DNA of 64,000 nt from an uncultured Flavobacteriaceae bacterium (GCA_947494695.1 CANLWB010000011.1:1-64000); one strand, 5' to 3'; positions 17,085 to 27,464 are shown, counted from the first letter of the stretch. Numbers and translations are program-made. The notes: a model not told the origin generated them from the sequence alone.

Positions 17085-20000
17085 ATGTCATCAAACAAGA
17101 AATACTGGAAAAGTGTTGAAGAGCTAAACGAAAATAGCTCTATTGTTGAGACGCTAAAACAAAACGAGTTTGTAGAAGAAATTCCTACTGATGAATTTTT
17201 AGGTGATAAAGATACATTAGAGTTAACTTCTACAACACGACGCGATTTCTTAAAATACGTTGGGTTTAGTACAGCGGCTGCATCATTAGCTGCTTGTGAA
17301 GGGCCGGTTAAAAAGTCCATTCCCTATGTGGTTCAACCAAAAGAGATTATTCCAGGAGTTGCAAATTATTATGCAACAACGGTAGCCGATGGTTTTGATT
17401 TTGCAAGTGTTTTAGTTAAAACACGTGAAGGTCGTCCAATTAAAATTGAAAACAATACTATGGCTGCTGCTAACGGTAGTGCTAATGCCAGAGTCAACGC
17501 TTCAGTTTTAGGTTTGTATGACAGTTTAAGAGTTCAAGGGCCTAAGAAAGGTGGTGAATCTATATCTTGGAGCGCTTTTGATACTGAAACTAGCAAAGCA
17601 TTAGCAAATGCTGCAGCTGCCAATAAAGAGATTGTATTGTTAACCCAAACATTTGCAAGTCCTTCTGTAAGTAAGCTGATTTCAGAATTTAAAGAAAAAT
17701 ATGGTCATGTTCGTCATGTGGTTTACGATGCAGTTTCAGAGTCGGCCGCATTAGATGCATACCAAGCGAAATATGGAGAGCGTGGATTAGCAGATTACGA
17801 TTTTACTAAGACACAAACGATTGTTTCCGTTGGAGCTGATTTCTTAGGAGATTGGCAAGGTGGAGGTTTCGATACGGGCTACGCTAAAAACAGAGTGCCA
17901 GATCACGGTAAAATGTCACGCCACGTTCAGTTTGAGTCCAATATGTCTCTAACCGGAGCAAATGCAGACAAGCGTATACCACTTACACCAACGCAGCAGA
18001 AATTAGTTTTAGCTAAATTATATAGTTTGGTTACCGGAAACAATGTTTCTGTAAGCGGACTTCCAGAACACGTTGATGCAGCTGTTAAAAATGCAGCATC
18101 TCAATTGAAAAAAGCTGGTAGTAATGGTGTTGTTGTTACTGGAATTCAGGACGTCAATGCACAGACCGTAGTTTTAGAAATAAACGAAGCTTTGGCAAGC
18201 AAGGCTTTCGATCCTAAAACACCAATAAAAATAAGACAAGGTAAAGCTGGTGATGTAACTAAATTAGTTGCAGACATGAAAGCCGGTAAAATTGGCGCAC
18301 TAATTATGAGTGGTGTTAACCCAGTTTATACATTACCAAATGCAGCAGATTTTGTTGAAGGATTAGGAAAAGTGGATTTGTCGGTGGCATTTTCTATGAA
18401 AGAAGATGAAACATCTACAAAAGTGAACTACTTAGCTGCGGCACCACACTACTTGGAAGCCTGGGGTGATGTTGAGATTAAAAAAGGATATTACGGATTA
18501 ACACAACCTACGATTCGTCCGTTGTTTGATACAAGACAATTTCAGGAAGCTTTATTAAAGTGGACTGAAAATGATGCATCTTACCACGATTATATCAAAG
18601 AAGCTTGGGGAACCAATATTTTAGGAGGAAGTTCTTTCAATAAAGCTTTGCATGATGGAGTATTTGTAGGAACCATTGCTACAGAAACTGTTGATACTAC
18701 AGAAGATACTAGTCAGGAAAGTTCAGATTCTACTGAAGAAACAGCTGAAACAGCAGCACCTTCAGGACATGCTGCAAGAACTTTAGCTGCATCTGCAAAA
18801 AGTGAGGGATTAGAATTAACATTATATACCAAAGTAGGTATGGGTGATGGGCAACAAGCCAATAACCCATGGTTACAAGAGTTCCCAGACCCAATTACAA
18901 GGACATCCTGGGATAATTATTTAACCATTTCTAAAGCAGATGCTGATGAAAAAGGTTTAATAAATAAACATGTTGCTAACGGAGCATTAAACGGTAGTTA
19001 CGCTAATGTTACTGTTAATGGCGTAACACTTACCGCACCGGTTATTATTCAACCAGGTCAGGCCAAAGGCTCTGTCGGTTTAGCATTTGGATATGGAAAG
19101 ACATTAGGTTTAAAAACAGAAATGCAAACCGGTGTTAATGCGTATTCATTGTATCAAAACTTTAACAATGTGCAAACAGTGACTATCGAGCCAGCCGCTG
19201 GAGAACACGAGTTTGCATGTGTACAATTACACAACACCCTAATGGGGCGTGGTGATATTGTTAAAGAAACAACACTTGAGATATTTAACACTAAAGATAA
19301 AAAGCATTGGAATGCCATTCCTGTAGTATCTTTAAATCATAAAGAAACACCAGTAACATCTCCGGATGTGGACTTATGGGATGAGTTTGATCGCTCTATA
19401 GGGCATCACTTTAATTTATCTATAGACCTAAATGCCTGTACAGGGTGTGGAGCCTGTGTGATTGCTTGTCATGCAGAGAATAACGTTCCTGTAGTAGGAA
19501 AAACAGAAGTGCGTCGTAGCCGTGATATGCACTGGTTACGAATTGATAGATACTACTCTTCTGAAGAATCGTTTGAAGGCGATAACGATAAGAAAGATAA
19601 TATTTCCGGTTTAGGGAGCTCATTAAGTGAGTTTGGTGAAATGGAAAATGCATCAGAGAACCCTCAGGTAGCATTCCAACCGGTAATGTGTCAGCATTGT
19701 AATCATGCACCTTGTGAAACTGTATGTCCAGTTGCTGCAACATCACATGGTCGTCAAGGACAAAACCATATGGCTTACAACCGTTGTGTAGGTACAAGAT
19801 ACTGTGCTAACAACTGTCCTTATAAAGTGCGTCGTTTTAACTGGTTCTTATACAATGGAAACGATGAGTTTGATTATCATATGAACGATGATCTCGGACG
19901 TATGGTATTAAACCCTGATGTGGTTGTACGTTCACGTGGTGTTATGGAAAAATGTTCTATGTGTATTCAAATGACACAGAAGACTATTCTTGATGCTAAG

Positions 20001-20213
20001 CGTGATGGACGTAGAGTTGGAAAAGATGAGTTCCAAACAGCTTGTTCTGCAGCTTGTAGTAGTGGAGCAATGACATTTGGAGATATCAATGATAAGGATA
20101 GTAAAGTTGCAAAACTTAAGGAAGATAATCGTATGTATCACTTATTGGAGCATGTAGGTACCAAACCTAATGTCATGTATCAAACCAAAGTGAGAAATAC
20201 AACAGAAGCATAA
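17085..20213 (+). CDS. actB: alternative complex III subunit ActB, iron-sulfur protein
   Basis: 1042 residues. A Tat-type signal around TTRRDFLKYVGF (R52-R53), followed by AAASLAACEGP, then a molybdopterin oxidoreductase-like domain (about 80-760) that in ACIII proteins no longer holds molybdenum, and a ferredoxin-like domain from about 780 on with CTGCGACVIACHAE, CQHCNHAPCETVCP, CANNCPYKVRRFNW and CSMCIQM clusters, fitting three [4Fe-4S] and one [3Fe-4S] centre. A Ser/Thr/Glu-rich stretch (about 533-563) interrupts the first domain. ActB takes electrons from menaquinol oxidised by ActC and hands them to ActA/ActE. Part of the act-cox operon. Confidence 0.93.
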   Translation: MSSNKKYWKSVEELNENSSIVETLKQNEFVEEIPTDEFLGDKDTLELTSTTRRDFLKYVGFSTAAASLAACEGPVKKSIPYVVQPKEIIPGVANYYATTVADGFDFASVLVKTREGRPIKIENNTMAAANGSANARVNASVLGLYDSLRVQGPKKGGESISWSAFDTETSKALANAAAANKEIVLLTQTFASPSVSKLISEFKEKYGHVRHVVYDAVSESAALDAYQAKYGERGLADYDFTKTQTIVSVGADFLGDWQGGGFDTGYAKNRVPDHGKMSRHVQFESNMSLTGANADKRIPLTPTQQKLVLAKLYSLVTGNNVSVSGLPEHVDAAVKNAASQLKKAGSNGVVVTGIQDVNAQTVVLEINEALASKAFDPKTPIKIRQGKAGDVTKLVADMKAGKIGALIMSGVNPVYTLPNAADFVEGLGKVDLSVAFSMKEDETSTKVNYLAAAPHYLEAWGDVEIKKGYYGLTQPTIRPLFDTRQFQEALLKWTENDASYHDYIKEAWGTNILGGSSFNKALHDGVFVGTIATETVDTTEDTSQESSDSTEETAETAAPSGHAARTLAASAKSEGLELTLYTKVGMGDGQQANNPWLQEFPDPITRTSWDNYLTISKADADEKGLINKHVANGALNGSYANVTVNGVTLTAPVIIQPGQAKGSVGLAFGYGKTLGLKTEMQTGVNAYSLYQNFNNVQTVTIEPAAGEHEFACVQLHNTLMGRGDIVKETTLEIFNTKDKKHWNAIPVVSLNHKETPVTSPDVDLWDEFDRSIGHHFNLSIDLNACTGCGACVIACHAENNVPVVGKTEVRRSRDMHWLRIDRYYSSEESFEGDNDKKDNISGLGSSLSEFGEMENASENPQVAFQPVMCQHCNHAPCETVCPVAATSHGRQGQNHMAYNRCVGTRYCANNCPYKVRRFNWFLYNGNDEFDYHMNDDLGRMVLNPDVVVRSRGVMEKCSMCIQMTQKTILDAKRDGRRVGKDEFQTACSAACSSGAMTFGDINDKDSKVAKLKEDNRMYHLLEHVGTKPNVMYQTKVRNTTEA

Positions 20214-20241
20214 ATCTAATTAAAGAATCAATTATATAATT

Positions 20242-21696
20242 ATGGCGTCTCATTACGAAGCACCTATTAGAAGACCTTTAGTTACAGGAGAAAAATCATA
20301 CCATGATGTTACTGTGGATGTGGCAAAACCTGTAGAAGGAAAAGCAAATAAACAATGGTGGATAGTTTTTAGTATCTCACTTGTCGCTTTCCTTTGGGGA
20401 ATTGGATGTATTTTATATACCATATCAACAGGTATTGGAACCTGGGGTTTAAATAAAACCGTAGGCTGGGCCTGGGATATTACAAACTTTGTTTGGTGGG
20501 TAGGTATTGGTCATGCAGGAACACTTATCTCTGCAGTACTATTATTGTTCCGTCAAAAATGGAGAATGGCTATTAACCGTTCTGCAGAGGCTATGACCAT
20601 TTTCTCGGTGGTTCAAGCGGGACTGTTCCCAATTATTCACATGGGACGTCCGTGGTTAGGATACTGGGTATTACCAATTCCAAATCAATTCGGGTCACTT
20701 TGGGTGAACTTTAACTCGCCATTACTTTGGGACGTATTTGCGATCTCTACATATTTATCTGTATCCTTAGTATTCTGGTGGACTGGTTTATTACCCGATT
20801 TCGCTATGTTACGTGATAGAGCCATTAAGCCATTCCAAAAGAAAATATATGCATTGCTAAGTTTTGGATGGTCTGGACGTGCTAAAGACTGGCAACGTTT
20901 TGAGGAAGTATCTTTAGTTCTTGCAGGTTTAGCAACACCATTAGTACTTTCTGTACATACCATTGTATCCTTTGACTTCGCAACATCGGTAATTCCGGGA
21001 TGGCATACGACCATTTTCCCTCCGTATTTCGTTGCTGGAGCGGTATTTTCTGGATTTGCTATGGTAAACACCCTTCTTATTATTATGAGAAAAGTGTGTA
21101 ACCTTGAAGATTATATTACAGTACAGCACATTGAGCTTATGAACATCGTTATTATGATTACGGGGTCTATAGTTGGTGTGGCTTATATAACAGAGTTATT
21201 CATCGCATGGTATTCTGGTGTAGAATACGAACAATATGCATTCTTAAACAGAGCAACAGGACCTTACTGGTGGGCGTATTGGGCAATGATGACTTGTAAT
21301 GTATTTTCTCCGCAATTTATGTGGTTCAAGAAATTAAGAACAAGTATTATGTTCTCATTCTTTATCTCTATTGTGGTAAATATTGGAATGTGGTTTGAGC
21401 GTTTTGTAATCATTGTAACATCGTTACATAGAGATTACTTACCATCATCATGGACGATGTTCTCACCAACATTTGTAGATATCGGTATTTTTATTGGAAC
21501 TATTGGATTCTTCTTTGTTCTATTCTTGTTATACTCAAGAACATTCCCTGTAATTGCACAGGCAGAGGTAAAAACAATTTTAAAATCTTCTGGAGAAAGA
21601 TATAAGAAGTTAAGAGAAGCAGGAGAGAGTTTGGTAGGAACTGGTACAGATGCTAGAACTTCTGGAGATAATAATAAAGAAACACAAAACAACTAA
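20242..21696 (+). CDS. actC: alternative complex III subunit ActC, NrfD-like quinol oxidase
   Basis: 484 residues, polytopic membrane protein of the NrfD/PsrC family with around ten helices and conserved quinol-site regions (GIGHAGTLISAVLLLFRQKW, GRPWLGYWVLPIPN, FVIIVTSLHRDYLPSSW). It oxidises menaquinol at the inner membrane and delivers electrons to ActB. The hydrophilic C-terminus (about 435-484) is Gly/Thr/Asn-rich. It starts 28 bases after actB and ends 9 bases before actD, so translation is tightly linked. Confidence 0.94.
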   Translation: MASHYEAPIRRPLVTGEKSYHDVTVDVAKPVEGKANKQWWIVFSISLVAFLWGIGCILYTISTGIGTWGLNKTVGWAWDITNFVWWVGIGHAGTLISAVLLLFRQKWRMAINRSAEAMTIFSVVQAGLFPIIHMGRPWLGYWVLPIPNQFGSLWVNFNSPLLWDVFAISTYLSVSLVFWWTGLLPDFAMLRDRAIKPFQKKIYALLSFGWSGRAKDWQRFEEVSLVLAGLATPLVLSVHTIVSFDFATSVIPGWHTTIFPPYFVAGAVFSGFAMVNTLLIIMRKVCNLEDYITVQHIELMNIVIMITGSIVGVAYITELFIAWYSGVEYEQYAFLNRATGPYWWAYWAMMTCNVFSPQFMWFKKLRTSIMFSFFISIVVNIGMWFERFVIIVTSLHRDYLPSSWTMFSPTFVDIGIFIGTIGFFFVLFLLYSRTFPVIAQAEVKTILKSSGERYKKLREAGESLVGTGTDARTSGDNNKETQNN

Positions 21697-21705
21697 AAGT
21701 AGCAT

Positions 21706-22239
21706 ATGGAAGCTTCAAAAGTAATTCACGCTATTTATACAGATGATGATGTATTAATGTCGGCTGTTAAGAAGGTAAAGACAGAAAAACATCATATAGA
21801 AGAAATATATACACCATTTCCGGTGCACGGGCTAGATAAAGCTATGGGCTTAGAGCCAACACGTATTGCTATCACAGCGTTTATGTATGGTTTGGTAGGT
21901 TTAACAGTAGCAATCACAATGATGAATTTTATTATGATTGAAGACTGGCCTCAGAATATTGGTGGTAAACCAAGCTTTAGCTATTTAGAAAATATGCCTG
22001 CATTTGTACCTATTATGTTTGAATTAACGGTGTTTTTTGCAGCGCACTTAATGGTGATTACATTTTATTTGCGTAGTAGAATGTGGCCATTTAAAAAGGC
22101 AGAAAATCCAGATCCAAGAACTACTGACGATCATTTCTTAATGGAAATAGCTGTTCATGGAAACGAACAAGAATTACAAAGTTTATTAGCCGAGACAGGT
22201 GCGGTAGAAGTTAAATTAGTAGATAAAGAAGCGCATTAA
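21706..22239 (+). CDS. actD: alternative complex III subunit ActD (DUF3341)
   Basis: 177 residues. An N-terminal cytoplasmic part with the DUF3341 pattern (AIYTDDDVLMSAVKKVK, YTPFPVHGLDKAMGL), two transmembrane helices (about 55-80 and 100-125), then a short tail with DDHFLMEI. ActD is a non-redox membrane subunit that binds ActC and supports complex assembly. It lies between actC and actE with 9-base spacers on both sides. Confidence 0.92.
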   Translation: MEASKVIHAIYTDDDVLMSAVKKVKTEKHHIEEIYTPFPVHGLDKAMGLEPTRIAITAFMYGLVGLTVAITMMNFIMIEDWPQNIGGKPSFSYLENMPAFVPIMFELTVFFAAHLMVITFYLRSRMWPFKKAENPDPRTTDDHFLMEIAVHGNEQELQSLLAETGAVEVKLVDKEAH

Positions 22240-22248
22240 TTTGATCAT

Positions 22249-22800
22249 ATGAAAAGCTTAGTTAAAATAGTAGTAGTAGCAGTGGTTTTAGTGGCAGTAT
22301 CTTGTAAAAAGGATACAGCACCAAACTATCAATTCATGCCTAATATGTATGAATCTGCAGGATATGAAACTTATGGAGAAGCAGCGTTTCGTGATGGTAT
22401 AGAAGCACAGTTACCGGCAGAAGGATCTGTTGCCAGAGGACATATTCCTTTCGATATCGAAAATACAACAGAAGGTTACGAACTTGCAAAAACGACTTTA
22501 ATGAGTCCTCTAGATTCTACTGCGGTAGATTTGGATAAAGGAAAAGCCCTATACGAGATATATTGTGCCATTTGTCACGGTAACAAAGGTAAGGGACAGG
22601 GAAAGCTTGTAAAGCGTGAAAAAATTCTGGGTATACCAAGTTACGACGACGCAGGTAGAGCAATAACAGCCGGTAGTATTTACCATACCGTTTATTATGG
22701 TAAGAATGCAATGGGTTCTTATGCTAACCAGTTGAACGAAGAAGAACGTTGGCAAGTAGTGTCTTACGTTTTAAAGTTAAAAGCAGATTTAGAAAAGTAA
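22249..22800 (+). CDS. actE: alternative complex III subunit ActE, monoheme cytochrome c lipoprotein
   Basis: 183 residues. A lipoprotein signal with VAVSCKK (Cys at about 19), the ACIII-specific segment FMPNMYESAGYETYG, then a class I cytochrome c domain with CAICH at 106-110 and a likely axial Met in KNAMGSYANQL. A membrane-anchored electron carrier of ACIII. The same class of monoheme domain is also fused to ActA in this operon, so two are present. 22 bases before actF. Confidence 0.93.
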   Translation: MKSLVKIVVVAVVLVAVSCKKDTAPNYQFMPNMYESAGYETYGEAAFRDGIEAQLPAEGSVARGHIPFDIENTTEGYELAKTTLMSPLDSTAVDLDKGKALYEIYCAICHGNKGKGQGKLVKREKILGIPSYDDAGRAITAGSIYHTVYYGKNAMGSYANQLNEEERWQVVSYVLKLKADLEK

Positions 22801-22822
22801 GATTGATAAGATTATTATAGAT

Positions 22823-24178
22823 ATGTACACATTTTCAAATAAATTAAAGACATTTTCCTTCGTTCTAATGGTTTTAGGATTGTTAGGTGTAGGATATGGT
22901 TTTATATCATCTCATAAATCTTTTGAAGACGTAGAACACTTATTGGAGGCAGAAGCAGCCCATCATGGTGGACACGGTGAGGCAGCAGATCATGATACTC
23001 ATGCTAAAGCCGATTCACACGGAGACGCTCATGGTAGTGATGCACATGCTGGAGCAGATGCTCACAAAGAGCATGTGGAACACGTCATGCATCAAATTCA
23101 TAACAGACCTTGGTCGGCACTATATGTTGCGGCCTTCTTCTTTATGATGATCGCTCTGGGTATTTTGGCGTTTTATGCCATTCAAATTGCATCGCAAGCA
23201 GGTTGGTCCCCGGTACTCTTTAGAGTCATGGAGGGGATGTCGGCTTATTTATTACCAGGAGCGTTAATTGTACTGGCAATTGCCGTTTTTGCAGGAGATC
23301 ATTTATTTGTTTGGATGAACCCAGATATGGTAAATCCGGAAAGTGAACACTTCGATAAGCTCGTAGCCGGTAAATCTGGATGGTTGAACAAAACAGGTTT
23401 TATTATCCGTGGTTTAATCTTTATAGGAGGTTGGAGTTTATACCGTCATTTTGCCCGTAAATTTTCAATTGCTCAAGATACAGCAGAGGATAATAGTAAC
23501 TTTAAGAAGTCATTCAGAATTACAGCAGGATTCTTAGTATTCTTTATTTATACAGAATCTATGATGTCCTGGGATTGGATTATGAGTGTAGATCCCCACT
23601 GGTTCTCTACATTGTTTGGATGGTATGTGTTTGCTAGTATGTTTGTAAGTGCAATTACAGTATTGGCATTAATTACTTTATATTTAAAAACTAAAGGACA
23701 ATTAGAATTTGTAAATGAAAATCATTTACATGATGTGGCTAAGTTTATGTTTGCCTTTAGTATTTTCTGGACCTATTTGTGGTTCTCTCAGTTCATGTTA
23801 ATTTGGTACTCGAATATCCCAGAAGAAGTAACTTATTTTGTAACGCGATTTAGCGATTACAAATTACCGTTCTTAGGTATGGTAGTTATGAACTTTGTGT
23901 TCCCGATATTAATGTTAATGAATGCCGATTACAAACGTGTTCCATGGTTTGTTGTTATGGCAGGATTGGTGATATTAGCTGGACACTACATTGATATTTT
24001 CAATATGATTATGCCGGCTACAGTTGGAGACAGATGGTCTATAGGAATTCCGGAAATCAGCTCGATCTTATTATTTGCCGGGTTATTTATATTCATAGTA
24101 TTTACAGCTTTAACAAAAGCTCCGTTACTAGTAAAAAGATATCCATTTAGAAAAGAGAGCGAAGAATTTCATTATTAA
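22823..24178 (+). CDS. actF: alternative complex III subunit ActF
   Basis: 451 residues, about ten transmembrane helices, the second NrfD-like membrane subunit of ACIII (MSWDWIMSVDPHWFSTLFGWYVF, LWFSQFMLIWYSNIPEE, the family's typical segments). A striking His/Asp/Ala-rich hydrophilic stretch between residues about 38 and 92 contains more than fifteen histidines between the first and second helices. ActF is thought not to bind quinol in the same way as ActC and to support proton movement or structure. Next gene coxB starts 30 bases later. Confidence 0.92.
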   Translation: MYTFSNKLKTFSFVLMVLGLLGVGYGFISSHKSFEDVEHLLEAEAAHHGGHGEAADHDTHAKADSHGDAHGSDAHAGADAHKEHVEHVMHQIHNRPWSALYVAAFFFMMIALGILAFYAIQIASQAGWSPVLFRVMEGMSAYLLPGALIVLAIAVFAGDHLFVWMNPDMVNPESEHFDKLVAGKSGWLNKTGFIIRGLIFIGGWSLYRHFARKFSIAQDTAEDNSNFKKSFRITAGFLVFFIYTESMMSWDWIMSVDPHWFSTLFGWYVFASMFVSAITVLALITLYLKTKGQLEFVNENHLHDVAKFMFAFSIFWTYLWFSQFMLIWYSNIPEEVTYFVTRFSDYKLPFLGMVVMNFVFPILMLMNADYKRVPWFVVMAGLVILAGHYIDIFNMIMPATVGDRWSIGIPEISSILLFAGLFIFIVFTALTKAPLLVKRYPFRKESEEFHY

Positions 24179-24208
24179 TTAAGGTATAAATAAAGACGAA
24201 CGATACAA

Positions 24209-25279
24209 ATGACTGCTTTATTAACAATTATAGTTTTAGTATTTATTTTAATTGCCATTTGGCAAATGGTTAAGATATTCGATTTAGCTCTGGCTACTAA
24301 GAATGAAAATACGCAGGTTGCTACAGATAAGGATAATACATTAAATGGGTATTTAATGATGGGCTTTTTAGCTTTCATTTATGTCATTACCATTGTGTGT
24401 TGTGTACTATGGGGAGATTTACCGTTATTATCGAATTCGGCTTCCGCTCATGGTCCCACGATAGATAACTTAATGATCATCTCTTTAGTGATCATCTTTT
24501 TTGTACAAACACTAACTCAGTTCTTGCTGCATTATTTTGCATTTAAATACAAAGGAGAAAAAGGTAAGAAGGCCTTATTCTTTGCAGATAATAACAAACT
24601 GGAGGCTATTTGGACGATTATTCCTGTAATTGTTTTGGCAGGTTTGATTATCTACGGTTTGAATACCTGGATTAATATTATGGGTGTTGATGAAAGTGAC
24701 GATCCTTTAGTAGTTGAATTATATGCGCAACAATTTAACTGGAAAGCAAGATACGGCGGTGCAGATAATACTTTAGGAAAATCGAATGTACGTTTAATTG
24801 ATATAGACCGTGCTAATATTTTAGGTTTAGATGAGTCTGACCCTAATGCCCAAGACGATATTATTACTACAGAATTACATTTACCGGTAGGACGACCTGT
24901 ATTGTTCAAAATGCGTTCTCAGGATGTATTACACTCGGCTTATATGCCTCACTTTAGAGCGCAGATGAACTGTGTACCAGGAATGATTACCCAATTTGGT
25001 TTTACACCAACAGTTACAACGGTAGATATGAGAGAAACACCTGAAATGGTGGAGAAAGTTAAAAGGATTAATGATATTAGAGTTGAGAATAGCAAACCTC
25101 TTTTAGCCAAAGGAGAAGAAGCTTTAGAGCCTTATACGTTTGATTACTTATTAATATGTAATAAAATTTGTGGTAAGTCTCACTACAATATGCAAATGAA
25201 AATTGTTGTAGAAACTCAAGAAGAATACGATGCCTGGATCAAAGAACAGAAGGCATTTAAAAACTCTCTAATTAACTAA
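24209..25279 (+). CDS. coxB: cytochrome c oxidase subunit II with CuA site
   Basis: 356 residues. An extra N-terminal helix (1-20) and cytoplasmic segment precede two membrane helices (about 50-72 and 85-108), a hairpin usual for subunit II, and the CuA cupredoxin domain. CuA ligands are visible: C317 and C321 in CNKICGKSHYNM with H325 and M328, and the upstream His in DVLHSAYMPHF. No fused cytochrome c domain, so electrons arrive from a separate carrier or directly from ACIII, whose genes lie just upstream. Confidence 0.95.
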   Translation: MTALLTIIVLVFILIAIWQMVKIFDLALATKNENTQVATDKDNTLNGYLMMGFLAFIYVITIVCCVLWGDLPLLSNSASAHGPTIDNLMIISLVIIFFVQTLTQFLLHYFAFKYKGEKGKKALFFADNNKLEAIWTIIPVIVLAGLIIYGLNTWINIMGVDESDDPLVVELYAQQFNWKARYGGADNTLGKSNVRLIDIDRANILGLDESDPNAQDDIITTELHLPVGRPVLFKMRSQDVLHSAYMPHFRAQMNCVPGMITQFGFTPTVTTVDMRETPEMVEKVKRINDIRVENSKPLLAKGEEALEPYTFDYLLICNKICGKSHYNMQMKIVVETQEEYDAWIKEQKAFKNSLIN

Positions 25280-25309
25280 TATTTTAAAAGATAAAAACGA
25301 TATAAGATT

Positions 25310-27103
25310 ATGTCAGCACACGCAGATACTCACGCACACGACGACGACCACGGACATCATCATAAAGAAACGTTTGTAACTAAATATATATTTAGTCAGG
25401 ACCACAAGATGATTGCCAAGCAGTACCTGGTTACAGGTACTATCATGGGCGTTATAGGTGTACTAATGTCTATGATGTTTCGTATGCAAATTGCATGGCC
25501 AGAAGAACCTAATGTGTTATTTGAAGCACTATTAGGTAAATGGGCTCCAGAAGGTGTTATGGATGCAGATATTTATCTGGCATTGGTAACAATTCATGGT
25601 ACCATTATGGTATTCTTTGTATTAACGGCAGGTTTGAGTGGTACCTTTAGTAATCTCTTAATACCCTTACAAATTGGTGCACGAGATATGGCTTCAGGAT
25701 TCCTAAACATGGTATCCTACTGGTTATTTTTCCTGTCAAGTGTGATCATGGTAATCTCTTTATTTGTTGAAGCAGGACCGGCAGCAGCAGGATGGACTAT
25801 TTATCCACCGCTAAGTGCTTTACCTATGGCGCAAGGAGGCTCTGGTACAGGTATGACATTATGGTTAGTATCTATGGCGATATTTATTGCATCGTCGCTA
25901 TTAGGATCACTTAACTATATTGTTACTGTGCTTAACTTACGAACAAAGGGAATGTCTATGACAAGACTTCCATTAACCATTTGGGCGTTCTTTATTACAG
26001 CCGTTATCGGTGTGATTTCGTTCCCTGTATTATTATCGGCTGCGTTATTATTAATAATGGATAGAAGTTTTGGAACCTCATTTTTCCTGTCAGACATATT
26101 TATTCAAGGTGAAGTATTGCATTATCAAGGGGGGTCACCAGTATTGTTTGAACACTTATTTTGGTTCTTAGGACACCCGGAAGTATATATCGTTATATTA
26201 CCAGCTATGGGACTGGTTTCCGAAATTATGGCAACCAACTCACGTAAACCAATCTTTGGTTACCGCGCGATGATTGCTTCTATTTTAGCTATTGCATTTT
26301 TATCTACAATTGTATGGGGACACCACATGTTCGTGTCGGGTATGAACCCATTTTTGGGATCGGTATTTACATTTACGACATTATTAATTGCGATACCTTC
26401 AGCGGTAAAAGCATTTAACTGGATAACGACACTCTGGAAAGGTAATTTACAGATGAATCCAGCTATGTTGTTTTCCATAGGTTTCGTATCTACCTTCATA
26501 ACAGGAGGATTAACTGGAATCATACTTGGAGATAGTGCCTTAGATATTAATGTACATGATACTTATTTTGTGGTAGCACATTTCCACTTGGTAATGGGAA
26601 TATCTGCACTATATGGTATGTTTGCCGGTATTTATCACTGGTATCCAAAAATGTATGGTAGAATGATTAATAAAAATCTGGGATACATTCACTTTTGGAT
26701 AACCGCAATTTGTGCCTATGGAGTTTTCTTTCCGATGCACTTTATTGGAATGGCAGGTTTACCACGTCGTTATTATACAAATAGTAACTTCCCATTATTT
26801 GATGATTTAGCAAATGTAAATGTTATTATTACCGTGTTTGCTTTAATTGGAGGTGTGGTTCAAATTGTTTATTTATACAATTTCTTTGCTAGTATTTTCT
26901 TTGGAAAAAAGGCACCTCAAAACCCGTGGAAGGCAACGACATTAGAATGGACAACCCCTGTAGAACATATGCACGGAAACTGGCCGGGAGAAATTCCTCA
27001 TGTACATCGTTGGGCTTACGATTATAATAAGCCTGGACATGATGTGGATTTTATTCCTCAAAATATACCTTTAAAAGACGGTGAAGAAGAATTGCAACAC
27101 TAG
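25310..27103 (+). CDS. coxA: cytochrome c oxidase subunit I
   Basis: 597 residues, twelve-helix heme-copper oxidase core. Heme a ligands H96 (TIHGTIMVFF) and H426, heme a3 ligand H424 (VAHFHLVMG), CuB ligands H289 in HPEVY with cross-linking Y293, plus H338 and H339 (WGHHMF). This is an A-family pattern. The N-terminus MSAHADTHAHDDDHGHHHKE is unusually His-rich for a cytoplasmic tail. It reduces O2 to water and pumps protons. Last gene of the act-cox operon, followed by a perfect terminator. Subunits III and IV are 31 kb downstream. Confidence 0.97.
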   Translation: MSAHADTHAHDDDHGHHHKETFVTKYIFSQDHKMIAKQYLVTGTIMGVIGVLMSMMFRMQIAWPEEPNVLFEALLGKWAPEGVMDADIYLALVTIHGTIMVFFVLTAGLSGTFSNLLIPLQIGARDMASGFLNMVSYWLFFLSSVIMVISLFVEAGPAAAGWTIYPPLSALPMAQGGSGTGMTLWLVSMAIFIASSLLGSLNYIVTVLNLRTKGMSMTRLPLTIWAFFITAVIGVISFPVLLSAALLLIMDRSFGTSFFLSDIFIQGEVLHYQGGSPVLFEHLFWFLGHPEVYIVILPAMGLVSEIMATNSRKPIFGYRAMIASILAIAFLSTIVWGHHMFVSGMNPFLGSVFTFTTLLIAIPSAVKAFNWITTLWKGNLQMNPAMLFSIGFVSTFITGGLTGIILGDSALDINVHDTYFVVAHFHLVMGISALYGMFAGIYHWYPKMYGRMINKNLGYIHFWITAICAYGVFFPMHFIGMAGLPRRYYTNSNFPLFDDLANVNVIITVFALIGGVVQIVYLYNFFASIFFGKKAPQNPWKATTLEWTTPVEHMHGNWPGEIPHVHRWAYDYNKPGHDVDFIPQNIPLKDGEEELQH

Positions 27104-27139
27104 AGTATAGTATGTAATTTGTTATTTATCAACTTAATA

Positions 27140-27180
27140 TAAAGCAAAACCCTTTCTAAATCAGAAAGGGTTTTGCTTTA
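27140..27180 (+). terminator. terminator of the act-cox operon
   Basis: An 18-bp perfect stem: TAAAGCAAAACCCTTTCT (27140-27157) with AGAAAGGGTTTTGCTTTA (27163-27180), loop AAATC. The T-rich 3' arm serves as tail. The remaining bases 27181-27464 hold no gene; a TAGATTTG box (27374-27381) is a possible promoter element for the next gene. Confidence 0.88.
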
Positions 27181-27464
27181 TAATTTATAACGTTTTCGAT
27201 TTTTCAAGTAGTCTTTTTCTTTCGCAACCACCTTTGTTTCTAATACTTTAGTGCATAAAACGACTTCTAAATAACCTCTGAAGCCGCTTAAATACAGATT
27301 TTATCGATAAAGCGTAAAAATATCTTTAAAACATCGATGAAATACAAAAAAATCAGCTAAATTGCACACCAAATAGATTTGTTTAAAACTTTATGTTAAA
27401 ATTCTTGACAAAATTTTAACGCATTTAATCAAAGCTATGAAGATATGAATCTAAATTATCAATT

